Assembly (NCBI GenBank): GCA_036852015.1 | Contig: JAANDG010000263.1 | Location: 1-64,000, forward strand | Source: Pelodera strongyloides | Lineage: Eukaryota > Nematoda > Chromadorea > Rhabditida > Rhabditidae | DNA length: 64,000 nt | Reading direction: 5' to 3' | Shown: one piece after another, positions 23,031-45,379 of the stretch | Position numbering within the stretch: position 1 is the first letter of the stretch | How the letters are laid out: each line of letters starts with the position of its first letter | The notes under the pieces: generated by a model | Seen by the model: the letters and a program-made list of their open reading frames with translations, nothing else | The model's database searches: none | Told to the model about the DNA's origin: nothing | Program-made: the position numbers and the translations under genes

Positions 23031-24188
23031 AAAAAGACTGTGGTAAGAAATAACCAGCGTCAAGAAAACAACTGCACTAGATTTGCAGAAAGGAACAATG
23101 CTCGCAACAAAGCGATTATTACTGTTTATTGCACAACACAAATATTACTTTTATTTATTGTAATTTGAGATTTCCACAAGAACACACATCCATTCATTAT
23201 AATTGTAAAGCACCAAAGATGAGAGAAAGCATATAATCAGTAGGGAAGCAAACAAGCTAACTTAACAACAAGGTAAACTATTCAAACCATAACAATGCGA
23301 AATTACTAAATGGACAAAACCAGTAGCTAAATATTCTTGTTGTATAGTTTGTGTTTTATCATCTGAATAATATGAGAACATACGTAGTGTTGAAAGAAAT
23401 CAGACAAAAAATCTGATTTCACCCAGGAAAAGAGTGAAAGTGACCTAAGCACCACATAAGCCAAAAAAAGTCAAATGTTATAATGCCCGCGAGATATGCC
23501 ATAAATTAAAACCGTTAGTCGACTCATTATCAGCACGCCCCCATGAACAAACAGGGTTACGTTGTATATTGGCCTGGGAACATTATTTTCGTCACCGTTT
23601 TACTCGGTTATGGTGTAAAGCAAAATCTTTTTACAACACTATGCTCTACTTATTATTCGGATAATAAAAACACAAAGTACATAAAAGGGACAAAACGGTG
23701 ACCGCGTCCCTTTAAAGGCACTGCATGGCACAAAAACAAAACAGCATCTATAAAAGGTACTTATTAAACTGAGCACTGAGCAATCAAAAAGTCGAAACAC
23801 CAATCAACAGTGCTGAAAGACAAAGCAAGTAAGAACATATTAAAAAAAGGACTAGATAACATCTAATAAAACTGTACTAAGCATTAAAGCAAAATTAGGT
23901 AGAATGCAGATATGGGTCTCAGGATACAGCTACAAGTTTGCGTGCGATTAGGGGTTATGGTACAAGTGATCAACGTGCAAATATGGTCCATAACTAAAGC
24001 ACTAGCTGGGAACCCAGTCTAGTTTACTTCTACATCTACAAATAACATGAGATATCAATTTCGCAGGTGTTACAGGATACGGGTGGTAAGCCCCGGGTGC
24101 CTTTGTTAACAAAAGGAGACGGCTCCACATTCCCTATCAGTTACTTGAACAACGAAACAAAATCTCGCCAAACTCACCCAGACCAGGT
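23031..24188. other. Intergenic spacer / SETD3 3' flank
   Basis: AT-rich DNA without a recognisable exon. It contains TTTATT motifs near 23145-23155 that could serve the minus-strand SETD3 gene as AATAAA, but this cannot be decided here. Confidence 0.5.
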
Positions 24189-27100
24189 CTAAGCTGTGGT
24201 AAGGTAGTCCAGAGTTCCGTTCAGGATCTTCTTCTCACCGTTGTGCAGACGCGCGACCATTGTGGAGGTAAAGTCATCAGATGGACTGACTTTAGGATAC
24301 GCCGCCAGTAGAATGGCGATGCGGGTACGGAGCCATTCACGGGCCTAAAGTGTTCATAATAAGGATTCCTTTAACATTCTTATCGTTATCGAAAAAAGCC
24401 GACCGTGTCGGTTACCACCCCCTGCATACAACATACCAATAATTGTTGTTGGTGGTCATCACACATTATATTTAATTGGTACCAGACACCTTAGCATCCA
24501 TTTTTTATCAAACCCATATCAAACTCAAAGCCAAAGCATGGTATTCCATTTTATGAGTAATATTATTGCCATGTGAACTCGTGAACTGTGAACCACATTT
24601 CCTTTTCTATTTTGACCAAACTAAGACCGTTAATTTACCTTAATAGTAGTTTTCTCGCAATTAATCTCCTCATCTGTGGGTTCGGAAGCGACCAAAATCC
24701 GTACAAATTCCGAGAGCTCCTCTTTGTATGGTGGGTTATCCTAGAGTAAGTTTTTTCTCACTTGGCAAAGTTAAAAACTATCCTACCGAGGAAAGTTGAC
24801 TTTTCACCACCACACGACCAACTAGTATGCCTGATATTGAACATACGATAAAAAAAGCAACAGAAACACTCACATTCGTCAACTCAAAAAGGAAGACCGA
24901 AGTCTGGGCAGTGCCTCCGAATCCTAGTTTCAGAATACGATCCAGGCGTGCCGAAGCGTGTTTCTCACTCTTATTCACTCCTGAACGAAAAACACCGAGT
25001 GGGAATAAATAATCATCCTATCACCAATAGGTCACGTATTGTTGCCCCCACCAGGGGGCCCGCATATACTAAAACAAACTTCTACAAAACAAATACATAA
25101 TAAACCACAGCTGAGAGAACAACAGTGAACTAGAAAGAGGAATTAACGTTAGGGTACCACAAGTAAATAGGAGTAAATAGGTATTCCATAAGTCAGAACA
25201 AAAACGTACCCAAACGCAATAGATAAGAGTCATGGGCAGAGTTATCTTCTTCGGGCACAAAACCATTGTGCTGTAGAAAATCGGCATTCGAACGACGTCC
25301 GTAGAAAATCAGGAGTGGCTCGGATGCTCCAACATCCTTTGCTGACAATACCTGAATGACGAGGAATAAAAAAAGAATAGAATTGCCACAAATTGTAATT
25401 CGAGACTTGAGGTCCTCTTTCCTCTTTTGCTAACTAATCTAACTTTCGCATTATTGGCATTACTGAAGCACGCGCATATGTTAACCATCAAACCAACATA
25501 ATCTATGGCTGAGTGACATGTTTAACTTGACAAAGCAATCAGCATGCACCTTACTTACCAAGGTTAAGATATAATGAGAATTTAACAAAGTCAGTAAACA
25601 TAATCGAATACAAACCTGTGCACACTCATCTTCGGCACAAAAGCTGACGGCCTGGTTGTCCGGACCCAAACTGACACTGTGATTTGGCATATCGAGCATC
25701 GGAATCAAAGCTGGTACCTACAAGTAACACTATTACATTAAAGTAAAGCGTTGCCACCATTACCATACCGAAACAAAGCAAAGGGAGTTAAATGCCGAGC
25801 CACAAAGTAGCACACAAATCAACTACAACCGCCTGTTTGACGCCAATTGTTTTTAATCGCAATGCGAGCAATTAATTATGAAAACCTACTCGCAATGACT
25901 GGTGCATGGATCGTATAATGTGATGAAAAAGCAAAGAAAAGCGAAAATGTTCTTTTCAAGAAAAACGAAAATGTTACCATTTTGGGTAGTCCATCAGCCG
26001 TCTTCAGATTATCAGATGGGATAAAGTTGACGCGAGTCGCCACCGAGCACACGGCCCATCGATACAAAGAAAAGGTGAAGTTGGCAACCTGAACCGAACA
26101 AAACTCCTTCTTCTTCATTCTTTAAATCCAAACTGAATTTGTTCCTTATACGACAGATAAGCGAAACAATAATGTACTTACTCACTAAATACGGATGATC
26201 AGTTCGTATTAGATATACAATGAGTACCCAACTAGTAACACTTCACTTGTTGGTCAAAACTCGTTCAAATGTAAGCATTTATAGTTAAATACGATAATTA
26301 AAAAGCAAACCAAAACCAACCGTCAGTGGAGAGTTGTAGAAAAGGGGCGGGTTCGATGAATTCTGGAAAACATATAGATTAAGCGGATACCACTACCACA
26401 AAAGAATGTGTTGCAATCATGAGACAGAAAGAGAAAACATCTAGAATTACAGTATTCACTGAAGCACGAACCTTTTTATCGTTGTCGAATTCAACATTCT
26501 TCGCTACAATCATAAAGAAATAGGCATACTGGCGGACAACTGCTCGGTACAGGAGCAGCGCCTTTTCATACAGTGGCGAGGGTCTCAGGCTCTATAAAAA
26601 TGTATGTATTAGTCATAGACAAAGTGAAGATGGAAAGAGACGGATTAAACATCCAAAATTATATACTATAGTCATTGGAAACACATAAAATATAATAAAT
26701 AAAATGGTGAAAAACTTAGAGACTAGTCCGTTATTACAAAGGACAGAAATTTGAGGGGCATGATTTCAAAATAGAATGGTGCAAACTGCAACGTACGTAC
26801 CTGCAACTGCTCAACAGTGAAGCACATTGGTGTTGTAAAAGATGAAGGAAGCACGTTCAAATAGGCCTGCCACGGGCTTCTTGGCGCCAGACGCTCGCAA
26901 CACAACTTAAATAAATAAAGAGACATAAAGCAAACGCGGAACAGGTCATAAAATTAAACGGATTAAAGCTTGGGAGACAATACGAACGGTTAGCGACTGC
27001 AATACTACTTCTTATTCTTTTTTACTCAATAAACAAAACTTACGTTGACCTTCACTCTATATGCAGAAACCCCAGAATAATGGTCATTTATATATGAAGC

Positions 27101-28474
27101 ACAAATTCAGAGGGACGCTGCACGCTGCTAACCACGCATATACTATATTACTACTACAACCTACAACCTACAAACAATAACAAATAAAAGCTACCATCAG
27201 TGCCAATCCAACATTGTCCATTTGTTGTACTAGCAAATCTCGTTCGAAAGCCTTCCTGAAGCATTGTATTATCACCAATATCGTATCGATCAAATATTTG
27301 TTAATTGGTTCAGTTTACGCGGTTCATTGGACTTTGTTGACGCCAGGAAAATATCTATCCCAGTGGGAGACATTCCGTTACAGTATTTGTATTGGTCTTG
27401 AATTCACAAACAATAGACAATGACACTATTCGTGAAAGGAACTCGAAGGCTGCACAGACAGAACTGAACGGTCAACTAACTTGAGGTAGGACGACTTCAG
27501 AGCACGGTCGTAGGAAAGCATTGCTGGCCGCGGGACTTCAATCACAACCTGAAAAATTATGTTATTCAGCTTTGCTAAGGCACTTCCAGTTTTGTGAACT
27601 TAGTATATCTATAAACACCGATGAAACACATAATGTGACGCATCTATATTCCACTTTTGGCTTGTTTTTCTTCATGATCCAGTAAGACTGAAACTACACG
27701 AATGATGGGTTTGTGCCAACCGGTGGTTAAGAAGTAGAAGACGAATAGCCAATAACAAATCCTACCTGTCCCTTATCAATTGCTTGGGTCGCAACCAGTC
27801 CCAGCCCAATGCCATTGTCAACTTTCTCCAATTTTACACCATCAGTTTTGATTCCTTGTTCGTTACACCAAACGAGGAACTTCTCGATCGAGGCCTTGGA
27901 TCTGAAATCGTAATTTAGCAAAAGAAGTTGTTTCCGAAACTTGGAACATCGTGAAGTGATGGTACTGTGGAAGTACCAGTACAGCTAAACAGGTGTTTTA
28001 CCACGTCGCATCCAACACACGTTTTCGTCTTCTTTATAAATAGAAAATGCAAAAAGAATGCGTAGTAAGATTAGCATCAGAACAAGGAAACTAAAATCAT
28101 ACCTTTGCTGTGGTCCAGTGAGATCCGAATCAACCGTCGAAATCTGACGATGTAGTTCAACTGTCTGTTCTACGATTTCCCGGATTTTCAGATGCTCCGA
28201 CCACAAATCGGCTACGTTTGTTGGAGGAGGACTAGAAAAAAAAGTATGAAACACTCCATATAACCTCCCCTCCAACTGTTACAACACCGCTAGCGATTAC
28301 AGATCAGCTTTTCGCGAGCTGAATGACTAGTTAAATACTTTCTTTGTTTAATTCTCGCAAATAAACAATTAAATCTCACCCATTAACATGCTCACTGCAC
28401 AATCTTTGGATGACATTAAAGATTTGTGTTTGTTTCGTGTCATCGTCGGCCTGTACCTTCTTCTTCTGACCCAT
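24189..28474 (-). CDS. SETD3: SETD3-type actin-histidine N-methyltransferase
   Basis: SETD3 methylates His73 of actin through a SET domain followed by a Rubisco LSMT substrate-binding domain. Fourteen exons, 5' to 3': 28380-28474, 28103-28231, 27766-27901, 27481-27548, 27195-27255, 26801-26905, 26472-26591, 26321-26362, 25978-26088, 25616-25717, 25210-25351, 24874-24980, 24639-24740 and 24189-24344. They sum to 1476 nt (491 aa; human about 594, the difference being mainly the disordered tail). Diagnostic segments: MGQKKKV start, NGIGLGLVATQAI, LCCERLAPRSPWQAYLNVLP, YRWAVCSVATR, LIPMLDMPNHS (SET NH motif), LIFYGRRSNADFLQHNGF (catalytic Tyr) and LRLGVNKSEK. All intron phases match. The identification rests on many colinear motifs. 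Confidence 0.93.
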
Positions 28475-29903
28475 TTTTACCCTTAAACGGACAACACAAT
28501 CGTTATCGTTATCGTTAACGTTATCGGAACCAGGCGTTTACGATGAAAATTTTTAACATAAGAAGCAGTAGGATAACGCATAGGTGCCCCCAATCGGCCT
28601 TTGTCTGCAGTTTACTAAAGACGAAAGAAACAAATATTTAAGTAGATAGTTGATAAGAAAAGAAAATAACTTGACATGTTTGTTTGATCGTATCATCGAG
28701 ATCAATCCATCCTCGAATCGCGAAAATTTTGTGTAAAAATTCGCAAAGGTGTATTGTCTTTTTTACGGGTCCCAGAACGACATTAAAAAGTAGGCGGAGT
28801 TTATTTGGCCACTGGCCATATTTCTTCACGAGTTTCAAAATCTGCCCAAACACTGGCTGAAAAGCATCCGAGAAACTTTCTCAAATATACGCGAGGCAAC
28901 AAATGACGAAAATTGGTGACGCCTGCGTATCGGTAAACTGTTTTACAGTTGTGACAATACAACAAAAATATAAAAATCGTGGTTTAGTTATTGGTATTGC
29001 TTTCGATCTGTTTCCACATGTCGTTTATAAACACTGTGCACAATTTTTTAATATTTACGCCTGTCCGAAGACACACTTACGCCCTCCGCGCAGGCTGTAC
29101 GTAGGTGTGTGTGAAAGGAAGTCGACGGAAGACCAAAATACAGTGTGCGCTTACAAGTATGCGAATGTATTTGTTTTATGATCCCTTATTCCATATGTGA
29201 CATCCAAGAGAAATATGTGTCCAACATTGTTTCAGTCCTTATCATTCCGTCTTCCATCTTCGATCGGGTTTTTCGAAAGTAGGGTACCATTAGCGACAAT
29301 TTAATATCCTTAGAGGTTCTTAATTATATTAAATGGTTACATAGTTATTTAAAGTTGTCGCTTTATATTTCGTAGTTTGTTTACTAGTTTGTGGGAGTGA
29401 CCTACTATGTATGTAACCTCCGAGCTCTTGCAACGAAAGTGTTGCAAGTGCCAGTTGTTGATTGAGACATTCATTGAGGAAGGTAAATAGAGGTCAGTTC
29501 CACTACTTTAGTTAATAAATACATTTTACAAATGCTTAGTTGGTTTTATTTATAATACTGAAACACAACAACATAAGCTGGGGTATTATAACATAACCTA
29601 CGCCCCAACTTATAATTATGTACGGTAGAACCTGTTGAACACTTTCAAAAATGTACAGATTTTGAGAAAACACTTCTGTTAGGCACATAATTTTTCATAA
29701 CAGGAACAAAATGTTGCTCCTCAAAGTGAGGAATGTCTGTCTGTCGTGCTTACATGAAATTTTAATTAATTCTTTTTACGCTTCAAGAGCGTGCACCTTT
29801 ATTCAAGGGAAAATAGAGATTCAATGCTTGCATATCATGTTCCGCAGAGGTCCTGAGCAGTAGGCGACGAGTTCCAGATGACAAATTGCTCGACGTCTTC
29901 GGA
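28475..29903. other. Intergenic region upstream of SETD3
   Basis: No gene is established. A minus-strand open frame at 28638-28853 (containing KLVKKYGQWPNKLRLLFNVV) has protein-like composition but no splice context or recognised family. An AATAAA on the minus strand (complement of TTTATT near 29799-29804) could serve the short gene model at 29904-30601. Confidence 0.5.
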
Positions 29904-30601
29904 CTAGGGCCAGGAGGGATCGCCCATGATTCCCTCGCCCGGTGGTTTTTTCAAAGGTGTCACGAGCCGGAATCGGGTCGATTGCGTTAGAGACGAACGC
30001 GCTGCCACTGGACTCTTCAGTCTAATACTTCGATTATATCTGGAAACATAATTACTAGAACAGTTTTTGAATGTGATTAAACTAGCATGAAACCCAAGGT
30101 TCGGTATCTATAACATGCTGTATAAAAAAAAATCAAACTATTTTGTAATTTTTGATGTTGTTTGATTTTTACCGATATCTTATCAGAATGATAAATACAC
30201 GTGCTCATTCACCATCATAAAATTCAAAAAGTTATGGGGTTTGCAAGTATGCCAAAAACCGCGAGTTTTCCTTGCAAGTATCAATTCGCAAAATCGTGTG
30301 CTTTTTACACAACTTTACCGTAACTTTGACACATCCGCACTATAGAAAATCCGCCATCAAAGACATTTTTTGTTGAACAATTGGTCCCGTGGCGATCGGT
30401 CGTAAAAACTGCCTGTAGATATGCTCGTGTAGTGCCAAGATACGGTAAATTTTTCGATACTTGCAAGGAAAATCGGGCATACTTGCAAACCCCATTACAG
30501 TAGTAAGATTCCAAAACTATAGTGTCCAAAACCGCGACGAACGCGCAGCATCATACATACCGCCTTACGTCGAACTCGGGGCCAGGGCAGGTGCGTAACA
30601 T
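29904..30601 (-). CDS. Possible short minus-strand gene, unrecognised
   Basis: A candidate terminal exon at 29904-30039 follows a TTTCCAG acceptor and reads YNRSIRLKSPVAARSS, then RFRLVTPLKKPPGEGIMGD and a stop, with an AATAAA about 100 bp downstream. A candidate first exon at 30569-30601 reads MLRTCPGPEFD before GTAAGG. Their phases do not join directly (0 versus 2), so an exon is missing or the pairing is wrong, and a MITE fills most of the gap. It would be head to head with RAB18. The product is not recognised; proline and basic residues suggest a disordered protein. Confidence 0.3.
30234..30496. mobile_element. MITE with 50-bp terminal inverted repeats
   Basis: ATGGGGTTTGCAAGTATGCC at the left is complementary to GGCATACTTGCAAACCCCAT at the right. 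The arms continue through TTTTCCTTGCAAGTATC/GATACTTGCAAGGAAAA. No coding capacity. Distinct from the other families in this window. Confidence 0.8.
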
Positions 30602-30938
30602 TTGGATATGGCGATGGCCGATAGTTTTGTTTCTAATTCTTTATAACTTGTATGATATTGTTACATTACTGTTCCTTTTCACACAATATAGTCCATTCAA
30701 CGGATGAAGGGAAGAAGCCCCTTTGTTGAAGCCGCCGACGTTTGAAATATTGCGTTTAGTCAAAGTTGCGAAATAATATACCAAGAGTAGTGTTGTAGCC
30801 TCTGTGCGCTCCTGTGGGGCATTTTGGCTATATTTTAAGCTATTTCCCGCGCTATCTGTACAGCTTCCTTCTGTTTCTTCCATGTGTCGTATTAGTTTGT
30901 TGGATTAGTTGATTCGTTTCTACCTATGTTGCTTTAGA

Positions 30939-32568
30939 ATGGCGTTCACCGGCGAAGATGAAGGTCAGTCGATCACAACGCTCAAAATACTTATAATTGG
31001 CGAAAGTGGAGTTGGAAAATCAAGGTACTTTCTAGTCTTATATTGAGTTAATTCATTCTCGAACGAGACGCCAATAAGTTGTAGATTCTCTGTATTATAT
31101 TTGAGTGTTTCTTGCTATCTTGATGTGGAAGACTACGTCTTGTACTGAAGAGCCAGGTCAAAGTTTCTTTTTTGACGGATTTGTGTCTTGCGTTTAAATT
31201 TGTGACATTTTAGTTTGATGTTACGATTCGTTGACGATACGTTTGATCCTGAACAAGCAGCTACTATAGGTGAGCGATCTTATGTAACTTACTATCTCAA
31301 CCGTTTTTATCGTCGATGTGTTATCGGGATTACAGTAAATTCGCTTTTGTATTATTTATCTTTGAAGATAACTGATCACCTAAATATTTAATTTGAGGTG
31401 TCGATTTTCGTGTGACTTCCATGAATGTTGATGGAAACCGTGTAAAACTGGCAATTTGGGATACCGCTGGACAGGAACGTTTTAGAACATTAACCCCATC
31501 ATACTACAGAGGAGCCCAAGGAGTTATTTGTGGTGCGTTTCAGATCTATGATCTCAATAGATAAATAGATATCTGTCCCAGATTCATTTTCATTTTATTG
31601 TACTGTTCGAAGGTGTGCCTGTTTCTATGCCTTCGTTCTTACAAATACAAATTATGTTTTGTCTTGGTCATTATTTTATATTTTCCAGTATACGATGTTA
31701 CGTCTCGATCCACTTTTGAGAAACTGGACCACTGGATGAGTGAGGTTGACACGTACTCCACAAAGGGTGATGCAGTCAAAATGCTCGTTGCCAATAAGAT
31801 TGATATGGTGAGTTTTGCTGATTATATTATGCAAGCAATAAATGCGTGAAAGTGAAAATAAATTTCAGAATCCGTGTGCGAATGTTCTGGAGTATATTTT
31901 CTCTTTTCAAGCAATTATTTATAAAATTTAAGTACTTGAGTACTATTTATGCACAGTTATTATGCCTTGAAACATAAACCAAAAAATGAATAAAGCTTCT
32001 TTCAGCCTAATCGTGAAGTATCCAGAGAAGAAGGCCTAAAGTTTGCCAAGCGCTACCGAACGCTCTTTATAGAGGCCTCCGCAAAGACTAAGGAAGGAGT
32101 GCAGTGTGCATTTGAGGAGTTGATTGAGAAGGTCTGTGCATATTTCCTTATATTTTAATATAAATTTATTTAAAGCGATATACCGGCCTGTTTGTGAAAC
32201 GCATCGCGGACTACTGAATTCTTACGTATTTATGCAAAGTTGCTCGAATTTAGCTCGATTTTTTTTATTCTAATGTATATTCATTTGCATAAGAATACTG
32301 GTGTACTCGATGTGTTCCAAAAACCGGCCGGTATTTCGCTTTAAGATTTTTTCAAACATGGTTCTTGAATCTAGGCACGTTTGAAACTAACTGATCGTGT
32401 CGGACGGTGCTCATTTCCGCGTATGTTTCTTCCTTCCTTTTGTTTAGTTTATTGTATTCTTTTCCTTTCCAGATACTTCAAACGCCCGGTCTTTGGGAGA
32501 ATCATAGACCCGCGTTTCGTTTGGGCCAAAACACGGCTAGCACTGGTGATGGTTATTGTGGCTGCTAA
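30939..32568 (+). CDS. RAB18: Rab18 small GTPase
   Basis: Rab18 acts at ER and lipid-droplet membranes. The exons are 30939-31024, 31214-31269, 31398-31532, 31689-31807, 32006-32131 and 32473-32568 (205 aa; human 206). G-box motifs: GESGVGKS (P-loop), QAATIGVDF (switch I), [20 protein letters not shown] (switch II), then NKID and EASAKT. The Rab18 signatures [16 protein letters not shown] and GVQCAFEEL are present. The protein ends GDGYCGC, a CXC double-prenylation motif, whereas vertebrate Rab18 ends in a CaaX-like CSVL. A TTAA-type MITE lies in the intron before the last exon. Confidence 0.95.
32171..32344. mobile_element. TTAA-type MITE, copy 3
   Basis: TTTAAAGCGATATACCGGCC and GGCCGGTATTTCGCTTTAA bound this copy, with the internal TATTCATTTGCATAAGAATA segment of the family. 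It is in the last RAB18 intron. Confidence 0.85.
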
Positions 32569-33439
32569 TTTGAACGTACTGAAGACGTCAGAATTCAGAA
32601 TTGATATATCACTTTGGTTTTACTTGCCTAAGAGCCTAAAATGAATTTTCTTACTAAGCCATTATCGTGCCTCTAACTTGTTTTTTTTTTTCTAGTGGTA
32701 AGTGGTTTATGACCGTAACTTTGTCAGTTTGATGGTTTTATATACGATATACGCCACAAAGCAGCGTGATCAATGTCCATTTTTCATATATGTAACTCAT
32801 TATTGTTAGTTTAAACGCTAGTCTGTGTACTAAATTTTCCTTTTGGAGGCTTTTTTCTTTTTTGTTACCGAATTCATGTGGTTCTGTATATAGCATGTTT
32901 ATATTCTTTAAAGCAAAATACCGACCGGTTTTTGAAACGCATTGCGTATACCTGCTTTCTTATGCAGCATATGCAAATGAGCAAAAATTAGAATAATAGA
33001 CCCCATTTTGCATATATGCTGAGGAATGCAAGTACTTGAGATGCGTTTCAAAAACCGGCCGGTATTTCGCTTTAATCGTTTTGATTTTTTCGAATGCATT
33101 GATTTAACAACTAGTCAACGGACTAGTTTCCCTAATATACAATCATAATTGTTTTGCAAATAGTCTAAACCTTTGATAGATGATTCTTTGTCTCTCTCAG
33201 GTGTTTCTAGTTTCTGTGTACCATGTATGTCATTTGTTCTTTGCCTTACAATTAGTCTGAATGATTTGATCCTAATAAAGTCCTAACCTTTTGATTTATT
33301 TCACCTTATTACCCCGTTCGATCGGAGAATTTATCTTTATCTTGTATCTTTTTTTATTTATTTTTGGTTTGCTCATGAAGCTGGATTTGTTAGTGTATTT
33401 TAAAGATATACAAGTGTTTTAGGTTGAAGCGGTGACAGG
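32569..33439. other. RAB18 3' flank and U2AF2 promoter region
   Basis: AT-rich spacer of about 870 bp with a MITE at 32908-33075. CCTAATAAAG near 33270 may be the RAB18 polyadenylation signal. An acceptor-like TTTTAG just before 33423 suggests that the U2AF2 start codon lies in a second exon. Confidence 0.5.
32908..33075. mobile_element. TTAA-type MITE, copy 4
   Basis: TTTAAAGCAAAATACCGACC and GGCCGGTATTTCGCTTTAA are inverted ends. The interior TATGCAGCATATGCAAATGA is the same as in the copy at 5441. Confidence 0.88.
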
Positions 33440-38696
<5,257 letters not shown>

Positions 38697-39300
38697 TTTA
38701 TAGCGTGTGTACTGTACTCATTGTAAACCTATGTTTTGATAACTACCTGAAATTTACTATGTTTCCTTGCTTTTCACTTTAGTAGTAGTTGCGGCACTTG
38801 GCTTGGCTATCCTTATTATTTTGTGTTTTTCGGTAAGGTATGAAATTTGATTTTAACTCAAACTTGTTACCATTGTTGATGTATTTTTATAGATCGCATT
38901 ACAGCCACGTGTAGCCGAGTGTATTTTATTTTATAAGCCTTGTTGATAGTTATAATCATGTGGCTGCAGTGTTTCGTTTGTCAAATGTTGGAGGCTGAAT
39001 TTCTTTAACTATAAAATATCTTTTCGGGCACCGTAAGAAGTAGACATGTGTTCAACTGTGAATTTTAGTATTTTGTACTTCTATCTATCCAAGCGAAATA
39101 CAATAAAGGGATGTCGCATTTGGTTGTCAATTTGTTTTCCATCCATTTACCGTTTTATTTCGGTCTTTATTTATGATTTACTTATTATTATTATTAATAG
39201 GAAATTGATATTTTGTTAGTTTTGTATGTTGTTCTGTTTGTTTCTACTGTTATTATATTAGTCAGTTTGTTATTTTTTTGTACATAACTTGTTTAGGAGA
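38697..39300. other. Spacer between U2AF2 paralogues
   Basis: 3' UTR and spacer with CAATAAAGGG (AATAAA 39101-39106) about 400 bp after the stop. The second paralogue starts at 39301 just after a GTTTAG acceptor-like sequence, so its 5' UTR is probably split. Confidence 0.6.
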
Positions 39301-44527
<5,227 letters not shown>

Positions 44528-45379
44528 ACTTGTGAGCTTGTGATTACTGATTACCTTATTTCTTGAAATCAAACCTTACCGTACCCCTGTTTTATTTTAC
44601 ATGTAACAAATACTGCACCTAGACTCTATTCATGTTCATGTGTATCACTATAAAGTATGTTGTTCTGATACTTTATATTGTTAAGCATGGAAGTAATTAT
44701 AATAGTTGTATACACGATGTTTTAATTCTACTTCATAGATTGATTACACTTTTCATTTTCTCTGTTATGTTTTCTGTTAGATGGGGAAAGGCTGTTTGAC
44801 TCTGTGGCATTTTTGATATTTTTATGCGATGTGGTTGTTTGTTTTCTTTCTGCAGTATTTGTTGCTTGATTGATGAATGGATTTCCCCTATGTTGTGTAA
44901 TGTTAATTAATGTTCTTAGAGTGTTAACGTTAATTGAATTTGTGTCTGGGACACTGCTAGCTGATTTTTTGAAATTTTATTGTTTGTATGATGTTTCCTT
45001 TAAAATCTGGTTACGCTCTTGAAATTCTCTCCCTACCGCTGTAAATTCTAATGTGTACCTTGGAAAAATAAATTATTTTGCAGTAAACGCCTTTCTTGTC
45101 GGTATGACTTGTCGTATTTCTGTAATTATATTTTCGGAATTTTGGACTAATTGAATGTTGGAAGAATGTTCGCTTATTTGTGTTAATTGGAAGTGTTTTC
45201 TTTGAATGTATAGTTGTTAGAATATGTAGTTGGAGTGTCTGTCTTGTGAGTTATGCTATCTTCCTGTATGTCTGCTAGTGTTGGTGTATATCTGCTGAGC
45301 GCATATCATGTAGTGTTAGGTTCATTTATTCCGGTTAATTGCCGAGAACCTGTATTTGCACAAGAAGGATAATTGATAA
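44528..45379. other. U2AF2-B 3' UTR and spacer
   Basis: AT-rich, with AAAATAAATTATTTTGCAG near 45065 as a likely polyadenylation signal. No exon or repeat is recognised before the LINE. Confidence 0.55.

Noticed and set aside
20389..23168. Repeated frames such as ARSVPVQDNLAQGF on plus and LVLEQILPQGF on minus strand
   Set aside because: They arise from the 67-bp satellite. Both strands show similar frames, interrupted every third unit, with no independent coding evidence.
24778..25012. Plus-strand 61-codon frame
   Set aside because: It is antisense to a SETD3 exon (24874-24980) whose minus-strand reading matches the family and splices in phase.
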